The notes: a model not told the origin generated them from the letters alone. A DNA stretch of 52,533 nt from Chloroflexota bacterium (GCA_016781485.1 JADDQH010000011.1:1-52533); one strand, 5' to 3'; numbered from the stretch's first letter, positions 27,562 through 37,308 are shown. Translations and numbers: made by a program.

Positions 27562-30500
27562 ATGACCGATACGACAGAGCGCATCCGGGGCCGACGAGGC
27601 CGCGACCGGCGCATCGCCGAGGCATTCGAGGAGGCGCGCTCGCGCGAGGCGGCGGAGCGCGGCGGCGACGTCGACCGAGGTCGTACCCGCCGCGCCGGAG
27701 TCGCCGACCTTTCCGCCCTGACCGGGCTGCTTGCCGCGGCAGGCGAGCTTCGTGCCCTCGCCGAGCGGTACGCACGAGCGCGCGACCCGCGCCTCGGCGC
27801 CCGGGCACGCCATGTCACATACGCAGCGGTGCCCCACGGCGCGAAGACGTACCTTGCCGCTGCGCTGATAGCGGCGACAGGAGAGCGCGTCGTCTGGATC
27901 GCGAGGGACGCGGAGATCGGGGACCGCGTGGCCGAGGAGCTGGCGGCGTGGCTCGGCGACCCCTCTGCCATCGTCGTGCTCGAGCCGAGGACGGCTCTCG
28001 CCTACGAGCGGTCCGAGCTCGTCCACGACGAGACTGCGGCGCGCGTCGCGGCATTGGCGGCGTGGCGGACCGGCACGCGTCGGGTGCTCGTGGCGAGCGT
28101 CCAGGCGCTCTTCCAGCACACGATCGACCCACTCCTGCTCCCCGACCAGCCGATCCGCGTTCGCCGCGGGCTACGCATGCCGCAGGAGCGACTCCTGGCA
28201 CGACTCGTCGCGCTCGGCTACGAGTCCGTCGCCGAGGTGGGCGGGCGCGGCGAGTTCGCGCGGCGCGGCGGGATCGTCGATCTCTTCCCCGCGGGTCAGC
28301 CACTCCCCGTGCGCGTCGAGTGGTTCGGCGACGAGATCGAGTCGCTGCGGTCGTTCGATCCGGCGGACCAGCGAGGGACGGGCCCGCTGGACGAGGCCCT
28401 CCTCCTGCCGGCGAGCGAGTTCCTGCTGCCGTCAGCACCCTCGACGACCGGGGACGCGGCGGCGGTGCCGGCCGGAGCGTTCCGCGACGCGAGGGCAGAC
28501 GCCGTCGGCGCGAACGGTGGCGAGGGTGGTGCCGACACGGGCGCGTGGCTCCGTGGCCGACTCGCGCGGCTGGCGCGGTCCCTTCCCGATGTCCTTCAGG
28601 CTGACCTGGCGCGGCTCGAGGTCGGTCAGCTCGGCGACGCAGCCGAGATCTGGGCGGGCGTGATCGCTCCTTCCAACGGCCTCGACCACATCGGCGATGC
28701 GATCTGGCTGATGGACGAGCCGGCCGATATCGACCAGTCGGCGGAGTTCCTTTGGGCGCAGGCGGACGAGCGCCGCGCCGAGTTGGAGGGAGCGGGCGAG
28801 CTCCCCAAGGGGTGGCCCGGCGCCTACCCCACTCGGCGCGACTGGAAGGGAGCGCTGCATGCCGCACGGACGCTCGAGCTGACGTGGGAGAGCGAAACGG
28901 AGGACGCGCCACCGGGCGGCAATCCGTTCGGGTGGCGGGAGCCCATCATGCCTCCGGCGCCCATCGCGTCGCTCGCGGAAACGGTGCGCCGCTGGCGCGC
29001 CGAGGGTCAGCGCGTCGTCCTCACCTCGGACCAGTCGGCTCGTCTGAGCGAGCTCCTCGGCGAGGCCGACATCGTCGCGGCGCCGGTCAGACGGATCCTC
29101 GACGCGCCGCCTCCGGGCGCCCTCGCGCTCGTCGAACGCAGCCTCAACGGAGGATTCTCCGGCGGGCCCGACGGGCTCGTCGTGCTGACCGACCGGGAGC
29201 TGTTCGGGAACGTTCGCGTCCGTCGACCGCGCGCCCTCCGCCGCGTCGTTCCACGGGACATCCTGGAGCGGCTCGAGCCCGGCGACCTCGTCGTCCACAT
29301 CGACCACGGGGTGGCGCGATACGCGGGACTCGTCCGGCGACCCGCGGGCGGGTCGGGGTCGGAGGAGCGCGACTTCCTGGAACTTCAGTTCGCGGGGGCG
29401 GACCGCATCTGGGTCCCGGTCGAGCAGATCAACCGCGTCACGAGGTATGCCGGCGGCGAACAGCCGCAGCTCTCGAAGCTGGGCGGAGGGGAGTGGGCGC
29501 GTGCCAAATCGCGCGTCCGGAGGGCGGTCAAGGACCTCGCTGAGGAGCTCATCGCACTGTACGCCGCTCGTGCATCGGTACGGGCGCGGGGGTTCGGACC
29601 CGACACGCCGTGGCAACAGGAGCTGGAGGCTGCGTTCCCGTACGAGGAGACGCGCGACCAGCTCCGAGCCGTCGAGGAGGTCAAGGCAGACCTGGAGCGC
29701 GAGCAGCCGACGGACCGGCTCGTGGTCGGCGACGTCGGGTACGGCAAGACCGAGGTCGCACTGCGCGCGTGCTTCAAGGCGATCCAGGAGGGAACACAGG
29801 TCGCGCTCCTCGTCCCCACCACCGTCCTCGCACAGCAGCACTTTACGACGTTCACACAGCGCTTCGCCGCATACCCCGTAACGGTGCGGTTGCTCAGCAG
29901 GTTCGTGCCCGCGGCGGAGCAGCGTCAGACGATCGAGGGGCTCGCGAACGGGTCGGTCGACCTCGTCATCGGCACCCACCGGCTGCTGAGCAAGGACGTC
30001 AAGTTCCGCGACCTCGGGCTACTCGTGGTGGACGAGGAGCAGCGATTCGGGGTGGGCCACAAGGAACGGTTGAAGCAGCTGCGGAGGGAGGTCCACGTCC
30101 TGACGCTGTCCGCGACGCCGATCCCGCGGACGCTCAACCTCGCGCTCACGGGTGTCCGCGACATGAGCGTCATCGAGACGCCACCCGAGGACCGCCTGCC
30201 GATCCAGACGCGTGTCGCGGAGGCGTCGGCGGGACTCGTCCGCGACGCGATCCTGCGCGAGCTCGATCGGGGCGGACAGGTGTTCTTCGTGCACAACCGC
30301 GTCGAGACGATCGAGGCGCAGGCGGAGCAGTTGCGGCGGCTGCTTCCCCAGGCGCGGATCGCGGTCGCGCACGGACAGATGCCGGAGGGCGGGCTGGAGC
30401 GGGTGATGATGGCGTTCGCGCGCGGCGACTTCGACGTCCTCGTGTGCACCACGATCATCGAGTCGGGCCTCGACATCCCGAACGCGAACACGATCATCAT

Positions 30501-31332
30501 CGACCGTGCAGACGCCCTCGGACTCGCACAGCTGTACCAGCTGCGGGGGAGGGTGGGGCGCTCGAGCCGCCGGGCGTACGCCTACCTCCTCTACCGGCGC
30601 CGGGAGCGGCTGAGCGACATCGCGCGGAAGCGGCTGCAGGCGATCTTCAACGCGTCCGAGCTCGGGGCCGGGTTCCAGATCGCGCTGTCCGACCTGGAGA
30701 TCCGCGGCGCCGGGAACATCCTGGGCGGCGAGCAGAGCGGCCACATGGCTGCGGTCGGCTTCGACCTGTACACCCGCCTGCTCTCCGAGGCCGTGGAGGA
30801 GCAGAAGGCGCAGCTGGAGCACCGGCCGCCGCTCCTGCCGCGGCAACCGACGGTCATCGACCTGCCTGTCGACGCGTATCTCCCGGATGACTACGTCCCG
30901 GAGGAGCCCCAGAAACTCGAGCTCTATCGGCGGCTGGGCAAGGCTGGTTCCGAGGCCGAGGTCGACGCGGTGCGCGTCGAGCTGCTGGACCGGTTCGGAC
31001 CCGTGCCGCCGCCCGTGGAGCGGCTGCTCGACGTCGCGCGCCTGCGGCTCGCTGCCGAACGTGCCGGCATCAGCTCGCTATCGCGGGAGGACGGGCAGCT
31101 GGTCATCCGCTTCCCAGCCGACTGGTCGCGCTCCGCGACGATGCGCGCGCTCTCTCCGGTCGCACCCGGACGCCCGGCGATCCCCGGCGTCCCGCCAGGC
31201 GGCATCATCTTCGCCTCGAACCAGGTCCGGGTCCGGGTGCCTCGCGACGAAAGGGCGGCCTGGGAAACGACCCGGTCGATCGTGGAGCGACTCGCACGAC
31301 AGGGGGAAGCCCAGGAGCCGGCCACGGTGTAG
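27562..31332 (+). CDS. mfd: Transcription-repair coupling factor Mfd
   Basis: The 1256-residue protein starts at ATG 27562 (MTDTTERIRGRRGRDRRIAE); the track start inside pth is rejected. In order it has a UvrB-like N-terminal region (about 90-380), the RNA-polymerase-interacting CarD-like domain (LVVHIDHGVARYAGLV near 575) and a RecG-like helicase. The helicase has Walker A GDVGYGKTEVA near 725, VVDEEQRFG near 821 and QLRGRVGRSSRRAYAYL. A C-terminal TRCF domain follows. It removes RNA polymerase stalled at lesions and recruits UvrA. The N-terminal Arg/Glu-rich 60 residues and a Gly/Ala-rich insert near residue 310-330 are not conserved. Confidence 0.97.
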   Translation: MTDTTERIRGRRGRDRRIAEAFEEARSREAAERGGDVDRGRTRRAGVADLSALTGLLAAAGELRALAERYARARDPRLGARARHVTYAAVPHGAKTYLAAALIAATGERVVWIARDAEIGDRVAEELAAWLGDPSAIVVLEPRTALAYERSELVHDETAARVAALAAWRTGTRRVLVASVQALFQHTIDPLLLPDQPIRVRRGLRMPQERLLARLVALGYESVAEVGGRGEFARRGGIVDLFPAGQPLPVRVEWFGDEIESLRSFDPADQRGTGPLDEALLLPASEFLLPSAPSTTGDAAAVPAGAFRDARADAVGANGGEGGADTGAWLRGRLARLARSLPDVLQADLARLEVGQLGDAAEIWAGVIAPSNGLDHIGDAIWLMDEPADIDQSAEFLWAQADERRAELEGAGELPKGWPGAYPTRRDWKGALHAARTLELTWESETEDAPPGGNPFGWREPIMPPAPIASLAETVRRWRAEGQRVVLTSDQSARLSELLGEADIVAAPVRRILDAPPPGALALVERSLNGGFSGGPDGLVVLTDRELFGNVRVRRPRALRRVVPRDILERLEPGDLVVHIDHGVARYAGLVRRPAGGSGSEERDFLELQFAGADRIWVPVEQINRVTRYAGGEQPQLSKLGGGEWARAKSRVRRAVKDLAEELIALYAARASVRARGFGPDTPWQQELEAAFPYEETRDQLRAVEEVKADLEREQPTDRLVVGDVGYGKTEVALRACFKAIQEGTQVALLVPTTVLAQQHFTTFTQRFAAYPVTVRLLSRFVPAAEQRQTIEGLANGSVDLVIGTHRLLSKDVKFRDLGLLVVDEEQRFGVGHKERLKQLRREVHVLTLSATPIPRTLNLALTGVRDMSVIETPPEDRLPIQTRVAEASAGLVRDAILRELDRGGQVFFVHNRVETIEAQAEQLRRLLPQARIAVAHGQMPEGGLERVMMAFARGDFDVLVCTTIIESGLDIPNANTIIIDRADALGLAQLYQLRGRVGRSSRRAYAYLLYRRRERLSDIARKRLQAIFNASELGAGFQIALSDLEIRGAGNILGGEQSGHMAAVGFDLYTRLLSEAVEEQKAQLEHRPPLLPRQPTVIDLPVDAYLPDDYVPEEPQKLELYRRLGKAGSEAEVDAVRVELLDRFGPVPPPVERLLDVARLRLAAERAGISSLSREDGQLVIRFPADWSRSATMRALSPVAPGRPAIPGVPPGGIIFASNQVRVRVPRDERAAWETTRSIVERLARQGEAQEPATV

Positions 31333-31457
31333 GACGCTGTGACTGATCTCGCTTCCAGCGCGCCCGGCGACGACCTCCCAGACGGTACCGAGGGCACCGG
31401 CTTCGCGAGCGCGCGCGGGCGACCCCGCGCGGGTGCGGGAACGCCACGGGGGTGAGG

Positions 31458-31463
31458 TAGACT
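31458..31463 (+). promoter_or_regulatory. -10 box of apt, leaderless type
   Basis: TAGACT is followed by 9 bases (TGCGCGGCG) and the apt ATG. No Shine-Dalgarno is present. Confidence 0.5.
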
Positions 31464-31472
31464 TGCGCGGCG

Positions 31473-32030
31473 ATGACTGTCCAGCCTGCGACCCAGCCAG
31501 GTCAGGCGCTCACGGTCGATGACCTGCGCGGCCGGATCCGCGAGATCCCGGACTTCCCGAAGCCCGGGATCCTGTTCTACGACATCACGACGCTGCTCAA
31601 GGATCCGCCGGCGTTCCGCCGCTCGATCGAGCTGCTGACGGAGCCGTTCCAGGGCCGGCAGGTCGACATCGTGGTCGGCATGGAGTCCCGGGGATTCATC
31701 TTCAGTGCCCCGATGGCGTATCAGCTCGGCGCCGGCTTCGTCCCGGTTCGCAAGCTCGGCAAGCTCCCGGCGGAGACCGTGAGCGTGGAGTACGAGCTCG
31801 AGTACGGCACGAACACACTCGAGGTCCACAAGGACGCGGTCGCGCCCGGGCAGCGCGTGCTGATCGTCGACGACCTGCTGGCGACGGGCGGCACGGTCAT
31901 CGGCACGATCGACCTCATCAAGCAGCTCAAGGGCGAGGTCGTCGGGCTCGCGTTCCTCGTCGAGCTGTTGTTCCTGAAGGGGCGCGAACGCCTCCAGGAC
32001 CACGGCGTCCATAGCGTGATCCAGTACTGA
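31473..32030 (+). CDS. apt: Adenine phosphoribosyltransferase
   Basis: The 185-residue enzyme contains [40 protein letters not shown] and the PRPP-binding motif [14 protein letters not shown]. It converts adenine plus PRPP to AMP. Adenine is released from methylthioadenosine and S-adenosylhomocysteine breakdown, which fits the following MtnA-like and ahcY genes. It is probably the first gene of the operon apt-(MtnA-like)-GNAT-ahcY. Confidence 0.97.
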   Translation: MTVQPATQPGQALTVDDLRGRIREIPDFPKPGILFYDITTLLKDPPAFRRSIELLTEPFQGRQVDIVVGMESRGFIFSAPMAYQLGAGFVPVRKLGKLPAETVSVEYELEYGTNTLEVHKDAVAPGQRVLIVDDLLATGGTVIGTIDLIKQLKGEVVGLAFLVELLFLKGRERLQDHGVHSVIQY

Positions 32031-32057
32031 CCTCGGAGACGCGACCCCGCGAGGCCG

Positions 32058-33461
32058 GTGAGCCTGACCGGAACCGAGCCGATGACGGTTGACGATCGAC
32101 GGGCCGGCCCTCCCGAGCCACAGGAGCAGCGGCAGCAGGAGCGCGCAGAGGACGGCGAGCTCGAAGGCGTCCACGTCGGGCGCAGGCGGTTCTTTCGGAC
32201 GCTGCGAGGCGAGACGCTGCGATCCGCGGCAGCGATCGCCAACGCAGCCGCCGCGGCACGGAGGGAGGCCGCGATGGCCACGGGAGCCGCCGCCAGGACA
32301 CTGCGGGGCCCTGCAGCGGCCCGGCCTCGACTCGAAGGCCGCGTCAGCGCACAGCGGGCCGCAGGGAGTCATCGAAGCCCGTACCGCGTTGCCGACGAGA
32401 CGCTGTACATCGTCGACCAGCGCGAGCTGCCCGAGAGGATCGTCGAGCTCCGATGTGGGGCGTCGGGGGACGTCATGGCGGCCATCAGGTCGAAGGCCGT
32501 CTACGGGGCAGCGGTGTCTGCCCAGGTCGCGGCGTACGGGCTCTGGCTGAGCGCCGTCCGCGGGAAGGGACGCGACGGGGCCGCCCTGCACGCACTTCTT
32601 GCCGGCGCCGCCGCCGCGCTCAGGGAGGTGGGGGCGGGGATCCGACCGCTCGCGGTCGCCGTCGACCGCATGGAGGCGCGGCGACAGGATGTCCGGGAGG
32701 TCGCCGAAGACGACGTGATCGCGGAGGAACTGCGCCGGGAGGCGGACGCGATCGCCATGGAGGCGATGCTCGACCACGCTCGGCTCGGCCGGGTGGGGGC
32801 CGCCATCGTGCCCCAGCCCGCGGACCGTCCGCTCGAGATCCTGACGCTCGGCAGCACCGGGGCTCTCTCTGCCGGGATGGTCGGGACCGCGCTCGCCGTG
32901 GTCCAGGCGATCGCGGCGGAGGGGCGGCGCGTCCACGTCTGGGTGATGGAGACGCGTCCGTTCCTCGAGGGCGCCCGACTCACCGCGCTCGAGCTGTCTC
33001 ACGCCGGGATCCCTCACACCGTCATCGCCGACACCGCGGCGGGGTGGGTCCTCGCGAACGAGCCGGTCGACGCCGTCCTGGTCGGTGCGGATCTCGTCGC
33101 GGCGAACGGTGAGACGATCTGGACGGTGGGGAGCTACTCCACCGCTGTCCTCGCCTCGCGCGCGAACGTGCCCTTCTACGTCTGCGCATCGACGGTCACG
33201 TTCGACGTCGCGACCCCCGCGGCGCCGTCGGTCGCCCGGTGGCTCGGCGACGAGACCGAGGTGGCGTCGATCCGTGGCGTGCGCCTCGGGCCGGCGCCGG
33301 AGAACGCCCTGAACCCGCTCGCCGATCTGATCCCGGCCGACCTCATCGAAGCGTTCGTGACCGAGGATGCGATCCGGCATCCCCCGCTCGGATCGAGTCT
33401 TCGCACCACCGGAGCCAGCGCCGATCGAGACACGGCCTCGGCCGGCCGAGGATCGTCCTGA
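32058..33461 (+). CDS. MtnA/eIF2B-alpha-like protein lacking the catalytic cysteine
   Basis: The 467-residue protein has a nonconserved N-terminal region (1-110) and then an eIF2B/MtnA-type domain: YIVDQRELPERIVELRC, WVMETRPFLEGARLTALELS, IADTAAGWVL and LVGADLVAANGE. MtnA converts methylthioribose-1-P to methylthioribulose-1-P using a Cys in a THCN-type motif and an Asp in GAD. Here the Cys position reads TLGSTGAL (Gly near 265) and the RGAPAIG loop is KAVYGAAVSA, while the Asp (D345) remains. It may thus be a non-catalytic or differently acting paralogue. The N-terminal GRRRFFRTLRGETLRSAA resembles a Tat motif but no hydrophobic segment follows. It overlaps the GNAT gene by one base. Confidence 0.8.
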   Translation: MSLTGTEPMTVDDRRAGPPEPQEQRQQERAEDGELEGVHVGRRRFFRTLRGETLRSAAAIANAAAAARREAAMATGAAARTLRGPAAARPRLEGRVSAQRAAGSHRSPYRVADETLYIVDQRELPERIVELRCGASGDVMAAIRSKAVYGAAVSAQVAAYGLWLSAVRGKGRDGAALHALLAGAAAALREVGAGIRPLAVAVDRMEARRQDVREVAEDDVIAEELRREADAIAMEAMLDHARLGRVGAAIVPQPADRPLEILTLGSTGALSAGMVGTALAVVQAIAAEGRRVHVWVMETRPFLEGARLTALELSHAGIPHTVIADTAAGWVLANEPVDAVLVGADLVAANGETIWTVGSYSTAVLASRANVPFYVCASTVTFDVATPAAPSVARWLGDETEVASIRGVRLGPAPENALNPLADLIPADLIEAFVTEDAIRHPPLGSSLRTTGASADRDTASAGRGSS

Positions 33462-34333
33462 TGGCGTCGGTCGCGCGAGCGCGGCAGTTCGGCGAGCGAG
33501 GGCTGCACGCCGTCGCCACGCGAGACCGCGAGTTGCTCCGCGAGTTCCTGGAGCAGGACAGGCTCTACGCGGCGTACGCCCTGTGCGACCTGGACGATCG
33601 GGAATTCGGAAAGACGCGCTGGGGCGTCGCGTGGCGTGGGCATCGGGCGATCGCGGTGGCGCTCCAGTACACCGGGCTCTCGCCGCAACCGCTGTTCGTG
33701 ATGGGCGAGCCGGAAGGGATCGTGAGCATCCTCCGCGACGTCATCAAGCCGCGGCTTGCATACCTCGCCGCGCTGCCGACGCAGCTCTCGGAGATCGCAC
33801 AGGTCTACCACGTGGAGCCGGGTCCGGAGATGGTCCGGATGGCCGTGGACCGCGCCACCTTCAGGCCGTACCTGGGCGCGCCGGCGCGGCTGGTCCCATC
33901 GGAGATCCGCGATCTGAACCGTCTGTACAACCTCGGGCTCACCTCGTGGCTGCCTGCGGAGACGATCAGCAACGGCGTGTACTACGGGGTCCGTTCGAAT
34001 GGGCTACTCGTCGCCGCGGCCGGGACCCACGTCGTCAGTCACACCGCGCGCCTGGGCGTCGTCGGCAACGTGTTGACGCACCACGAATACCGGGGGCGCG
34101 GCTTCGCGAAGATGGTCACGAGCGCGGTCACAGGCGAGTTGCTGCGGACCTGCGATCAGGTCGTCCTCAACGTCCGCGCCGACAACCCGCCCGCGCTCGC
34201 GGCCTACCGCGCGCTCGGGTACCGCGAGCACACGCGGTTCGAGGAGAGGCTCGCCCATCGCCGGCTCGGCCGCTGGGATAGCATCGTGTCGCCGTTGCGG
34301 CGTTTGTTCCCCACGACAAGGAGTCCTGAGTGA
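33461..34333 (+). CDS. GNAT family N-acetyltransferase
   Basis: The 290-residue protein starts at ATG 33461, overlapping the previous stop (TGATG). Its C-terminal half carries the acetyl-CoA-binding region [20 protein letters not shown] and the terminal beta-alpha element [20 protein letters not shown] typical of GNATs. The N-terminal about 150 residues ([20 protein letters not shown]) form a second, GNAT-like module seen in two-domain acetyltransferases. The substrate is unknown. Translational coupling on both sides (TGATG before, GTGA after) ties it to the SAM-cycle operon. Confidence 0.88.
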   Translation: MASVARARQFGERGLHAVATRDRELLREFLEQDRLYAAYALCDLDDREFGKTRWGVAWRGHRAIAVALQYTGLSPQPLFVMGEPEGIVSILRDVIKPRLAYLAALPTQLSEIAQVYHVEPGPEMVRMAVDRATFRPYLGAPARLVPSEIRDLNRLYNLGLTSWLPAETISNGVYYGVRSNGLLVAAAGTHVVSHTARLGVVGNVLTHHEYRGRGFAKMVTSAVTGELLRTCDQVVLNVRADNPPALAAYRALGYREHTRFEERLAHRRLGRWDSIVSPLRRLFPTTRSPE

Positions 34334-35721
34334 CCGATCGGACCGCTCCCGCGCTCGACCTCACCCCGCCCATCTACGGTGACGCCATCTCCGGCCAGAC
34401 CGACTCGACCGCCGCCTCCGCGGCGACCGCTTCGACCGACCAGACCGTCTCCGACGGCAGGCGGCCCGGCCACGACGTCACCGACCTTGCCCTCGCAGCC
34501 GAGGGCAAGCGGCGGATCGAGTGGGCGGAGCGCGAGATGCCGGTCCTCCGGCTCATCCGCGAACGCTTCGAACGCGAGCGCCCGCTCGAGGGGCTCCGGA
34601 TCGCGGCGTGCCTCCACGTGACGACCGAGACCGCGAACCTGATGCGGACGCTCAAGTCCGGCGGGGCCTCGGTGGCGCTCTCGGCGTCCAACCCGCTTTC
34701 GACGAAGGACGACGTCGCCGCCGCGCTCGTCGAGGAGTACGGGATCAGCGTGTACGCCCGTCGAGGCGAGGACCGTGAGACGTACTACGCGCACCTGAAC
34801 GCGATCGCGGACACGCGGCCGCACCTGACGATGGACGACGGCGCCGACCTCGTGTCGCTGTTCCACAAGGACCGGCCGGATCAGACCGGAGAGCTCCTCG
34901 CAGGCACGGAGGAGACGACCACCGGGGTCATCCGCCTGCGGGCGATGGCCGCGGACGGGGCGCTCCGCTTCCCCGTCGTGGCCGTCAACGAGGCGCGCAC
35001 GAAGCACCTCTTCGACAACCGGTACGGCACCGGCCAGTCGACCGTCGACGGGATCCTCCGGGCCACGAACGTCCTCCTCGCCGGGCGGAAGGTCGTGGTC
35101 GCCGGCTACGGGTGGGTCGGCCGCGGGATCGCGTCTCGGTTCCGAGGGATGGGGTCGCAGGTCGCGATCGTCGAGGTCGAGCCGATCCACGCGCTCGAGG
35201 CGCTCATGGACGGGTACCTCGTGATGACCGCCGTCGAGTCCGCGACGTGGGGCGACATGTTCATCACCGCGACGGGCAACCTGAACGTCTTCCGGGCGGA
35301 GCACTTCTCCAGCATGCGAGACGGGGCGATCCTCGCCAACAGCGGTCACTTCGACGCCGAGCTCGACCTCCGCGCACTTCGCGACCTTGCCCGGGGGCGC
35401 GTCCGGGAGGTCCGGCGGGACGTCGAGGAGTTCGACCTGGGCGACCGAAGGCTGTACCTCGTCGCAGAGGGACGGCTGGTCAACCTGGGCGCCGCCGAGG
35501 GCCACCCTGCAGCAGTCATGGACATGAGCTTCGCGAACCAGGCGCTCAGCGCCGAGTACGTGGCCAGGCATCACGAGGAGCTTCAGGACAAGGTCTATCC
35601 GGTGCCCGACGAGATCGACCGCGAGGTCGCTCGGCTCAAGCTCGAGGCGATCGGCATCGGGATCGACGAGATGACCGCCGAGCAGTCGCGCTACGTGACC
35701 TCCTGGGAAGAAGGGACGTAG
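34330..35721 (+). CDS. ahcY: Adenosylhomocysteinase
   Basis: The 463-residue enzyme has the SAHase features [39 protein letters not shown] and [20 protein letters not shown]. The NAD-binding [20 protein letters not shown] and C-terminal [15 protein letters not shown] and [11 protein letters not shown] follow. It splits S-adenosylhomocysteine into homocysteine and adenosine. GTG 34330 overlaps the GNAT stop. The first about 50 residues are a Thr/Ala/Ser-rich extension. With metK downstream and apt upstream, the cluster covers most of the SAM/SAH cycle. Confidence 0.96.
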   Translation: MTDRTAPALDLTPPIYGDAISGQTDSTAASAATASTDQTVSDGRRPGHDVTDLALAAEGKRRIEWAEREMPVLRLIRERFERERPLEGLRIAACLHVTTETANLMRTLKSGGASVALSASNPLSTKDDVAAALVEEYGISVYARRGEDRETYYAHLNAIADTRPHLTMDDGADLVSLFHKDRPDQTGELLAGTEETTTGVIRLRAMAADGALRFPVVAVNEARTKHLFDNRYGTGQSTVDGILRATNVLLAGRKVVVAGYGWVGRGIASRFRGMGSQVAIVEVEPIHALEALMDGYLVMTAVESATWGDMFITATGNLNVFRAEHFSSMRDGAILANSGHFDAELDLRALRDLARGRVREVRRDVEEFDLGDRRLYLVAEGRLVNLGAAEGHPAAVMDMSFANQALSAEYVARHHEELQDKVYPVPDEIDREVARLKLEAIGIGIDEMTAEQSRYVTSWEEGT

Positions 35722-35791
35722 TACCGCCGGCGCGCCGTGGCGACGGGCTCTGTAGACCGGACGCGTGCATGGAGGCACCGGCGGCCTCCGC

Positions 35792-37039
35792 TCAGCCGAT
35801 CCGATCCGCCGGCGGCGTCAGCTCGGCGAGGGCGGCGACGACGTCGGCGACCTCCTGTTCGGTGTTGTAGAAGGCGGGCGAGAGGCGCACGATCCCCGGT
35901 CGGAAGTCGACGACGAAGCCGCGCCGGGCCAGCTCGTCCACGACGCTCTTCGGGTCCCGGACCTCGAGCGGCACGATCCCACCGCGCTTCGCGTCCTCGC
36001 GCACGGCGCGCACCCGAAGGCCAGCGGATTCGGCCAGCGCGATCGTCAGCGAGCCGAGGTCGGTCGTCCGCTCGTGCAAGCGCTCGATGCCGACCTCACG
36101 CACGACCTCCAGTCCCCCGCGCGCGATGAACGCCGAAGGCGTCGCGGGCGTCCCGAGCTCGAACTTGCGCCCGTCCGAGGCGAATTCGAGCGAGGCGACG
36201 TCGAACGCGAACTGTCTCGCGCTGCTGAACCAGCCCGTGCTCGTGGGTGCGAGGGCCTCGCGAAGTTCCGGCCGGACCCACAGGAAGGCATTCCCGGGCC
36301 CGCCGAACAGCCATTTCAGCGTCCCCGAAACGTAGAAGTCGACGCCGGTCGCGAGCGCATCCGTCGGCAGCAGCCCGGTCGCCTGGTAGGCGTCGATGAG
36401 GAGCATCGCTCCCCTGTCGTGGCACAGCCCGGCCAGCCCCTCGACATCCTGGACCGCTCCCGTCGTGAAGTAGACGTGGCCTGTCGCAACGAGTGAAGTC
36501 CGCTCGTCGACCGCAGCCTCGAACGCCGACAGTGGGACGGTCGATCCGTCCTCGGATGGCAGCACGACGAGTTCCACGCCGAGAGGCGCGCGGGCCAGCC
36601 ACTGGTGGCCGATGGTCGGGAAGTCGAGCGCGGTCGTGATGATCCGGGTCCGCGGCCGGCTGCCGATCCCGACCGGCAGACCCATCTCTCGCACGCGCCC
36701 CACCGCGTCGCCGTCGTTCCGCTGGACCGGGTCAAGCGCGGACGCGACGGACGCGAGTGCGACCGACACGTTCGGGGCGAGCGCGATCTCCGACCCAGGC
36801 CGCCCGATCGTCCACCCGAAGTCCTCGCGAAGTGCGCTCAGCTCATCGAGCCAGTGCTTGTACCAGGCGCGCGCGCCGAGTCGGTCCCACTGCTCCAGGA
36901 ACTCGTCAAGCTTCCGGCGCGACCGTACCGAACGCGCGCCGAGAGAACAGGTGTTGAGGTATGTGACCTCGGCGAGGAGCGGGAACTCGTCACGGCGGGC
37001 CACCAGCTCGGCGTGCCGGACCTCGAGCGTGGTTCGCAT
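35792..37039 (-). CDS. Aminotransferase class V-fold PLP enzyme (kynureninase/cysteine-desulfurase-like)
   Basis: The start is ATG 37039 ([20 protein letters not shown]), giving 415 residues; the track extension upstream encodes a hairpin region and is rejected. [25 protein letters not shown], the PLP-binding DAYQATG and the Schiff-base Lys in [19 protein letters not shown] identify a fold-type-I class V enzyme. The C-terminal [20 protein letters not shown] matches the kynureninase/SufS-like small domain. The reaction cannot be fixed. A TATCCT -10 lies 6 bases before the ATG, so the mRNA is probably leaderless. It converges on ahcY and diverges from metK. Confidence 0.87.
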   Translation of the reverse strand: MRTTLEVRHAELVARRDEFPLLAEVTYLNTCSLGARSVRSRRKLDEFLEQWDRLGARAWYKHWLDELSALREDFGWTIGRPGSEIALAPNVSVALASVASALDPVQRNDGDAVGRVREMGLPVGIGSRPRTRIITTALDFPTIGHQWLARAPLGVELVVLPSEDGSTVPLSAFEAAVDERTSLVATGHVYFTTGAVQDVEGLAGLCHDRGAMLLIDAYQATGLLPTDALATGVDFYVSGTLKWLFGGPGNAFLWVRPELREALAPTSTGWFSSARQFAFDVASLEFASDGRKFELGTPATPSAFIARGGLEVVREVGIERLHERTTDLGSLTIALAESAGLRVRAVREDAKRGGIVPLEVRDPKSVVDELARRGFVVDFRPGIVRLSPAFYNTEQEVADVVAALAELTPPADRIG

Positions 37040-37045
37040 CAGGAG

Positions 37046-37051
37046 AGGATA
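37046..37051 (-). promoter_or_regulatory. -10 box of the PLP enzyme gene, leaderless
   Basis: On the minus strand TATCCT is followed by just six bases (CTCCTG) and the ATG, placing the start codon at about +1. The box lies downstream of the terminator at 37067-37093, which therefore need not affect this gene. Confidence 0.5.
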
Positions 37052-37054
37052 GGC

Positions 37055-37161
37055 GGAACAAAAGGACGAGCCCCTGGTGCAGCCAGGGGCTCGGTGACGA
37101 GAGGTGGATCCCGAAGGCGGACGACCGCCTGACGCAAGCACTTCCCGGCGGGGGAGGGATC
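37055..37161 (-). ncRNA. Candidate small structured RNA (or leader) ending at the orphan terminator
   Basis: Read on the minus strand, GATCCC (37161-37156) pairs with GGGATC (37112-37107) around an internal perfect hairpin AGGCGG-TCGT-CCGCCT (37130-37115), followed by the terminator and T-run. This nested fold plus terminator without an ORF fits a short RNA of roughly 100 bases or an attenuated leader. No known class (SAM, SAH, SRP, 6S, T-box) was recognised and the 5' end is unknown. A possible -10, TAGCCT, lies about 20 bases upstream. Confidence 0.3.
37067..37093 (-). terminator. Orphan intrinsic terminator between metK and PLP enzyme
   Basis: CGAGCCCCTGG, loop of five, CCAGGGGCTCG: a perfect 11-bp stem. 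On the minus strand it is followed by TCCTTTTGTT, which makes it a good terminator in that direction, while on the plus strand no T-run follows. No annotated minus-strand gene ends here, since the next gene upstream, metK, is divergent. Confidence 0.75.
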
Positions 37162-37272
37162 GCGTATCACGCGGAGGCTAGCGGACCCGGGCCCCGCGCG
37201 CATCATGCAAATGACGTATTTCGGCCATTACAAAGGGCTTCCGCCAGGGACGGGACAACGGGATCCCCGTGC

Positions 37273-37278
37273 TACCCT
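37273..37278 (+). promoter_or_regulatory. Probable -10 of metK
   Basis: TACCCT, the same hexamer as upstream of the hybrid kinase, lies 30 bases before the metK ATG. A GGAG lies 4 bases before the ATG (TGGAGTGTCATG), so metK looks conventionally SD-led. No SAM riboswitch could be seen in the short leader. Confidence 0.4.
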
Positions 37279-37308
37279 CTGCCGAGCCCTGACCCAGAGT
37301 GGAGTGTC

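Noticed and set aside
31412-31431. Hairpin CGCGCGGG-CGAC-CCCGCGCG after mfd as a terminator
   Set aside because: The 8-bp stem has no T-run on either strand and lies in very GC-rich sequence where such palindromes occur by chance.
32178-32260. Twin-arginine export signal in the MtnA-like protein (GRRRFFRTL)
   Set aside because: No hydrophobic segment or cleavage site follows; the Ala/Arg-rich helix is charged and the protein family is cytosolic.
37040-37141. N-terminal extension of the PLP enzyme to the GTG at 37141
   Set aside because: It would translate through the terminator hairpin, has Cys/Ser/Arg-rich nonconserved sequence, and the ATG at 37039 has a leaderless promoter.
37040-37308. 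SAM-I, SAM-II or SAH riboswitch before metK or the PLP gene
   Set aside because: The conserved cores were looked for on both strands and not seen; the metK leader from the likely -10 is only about 25 bases.
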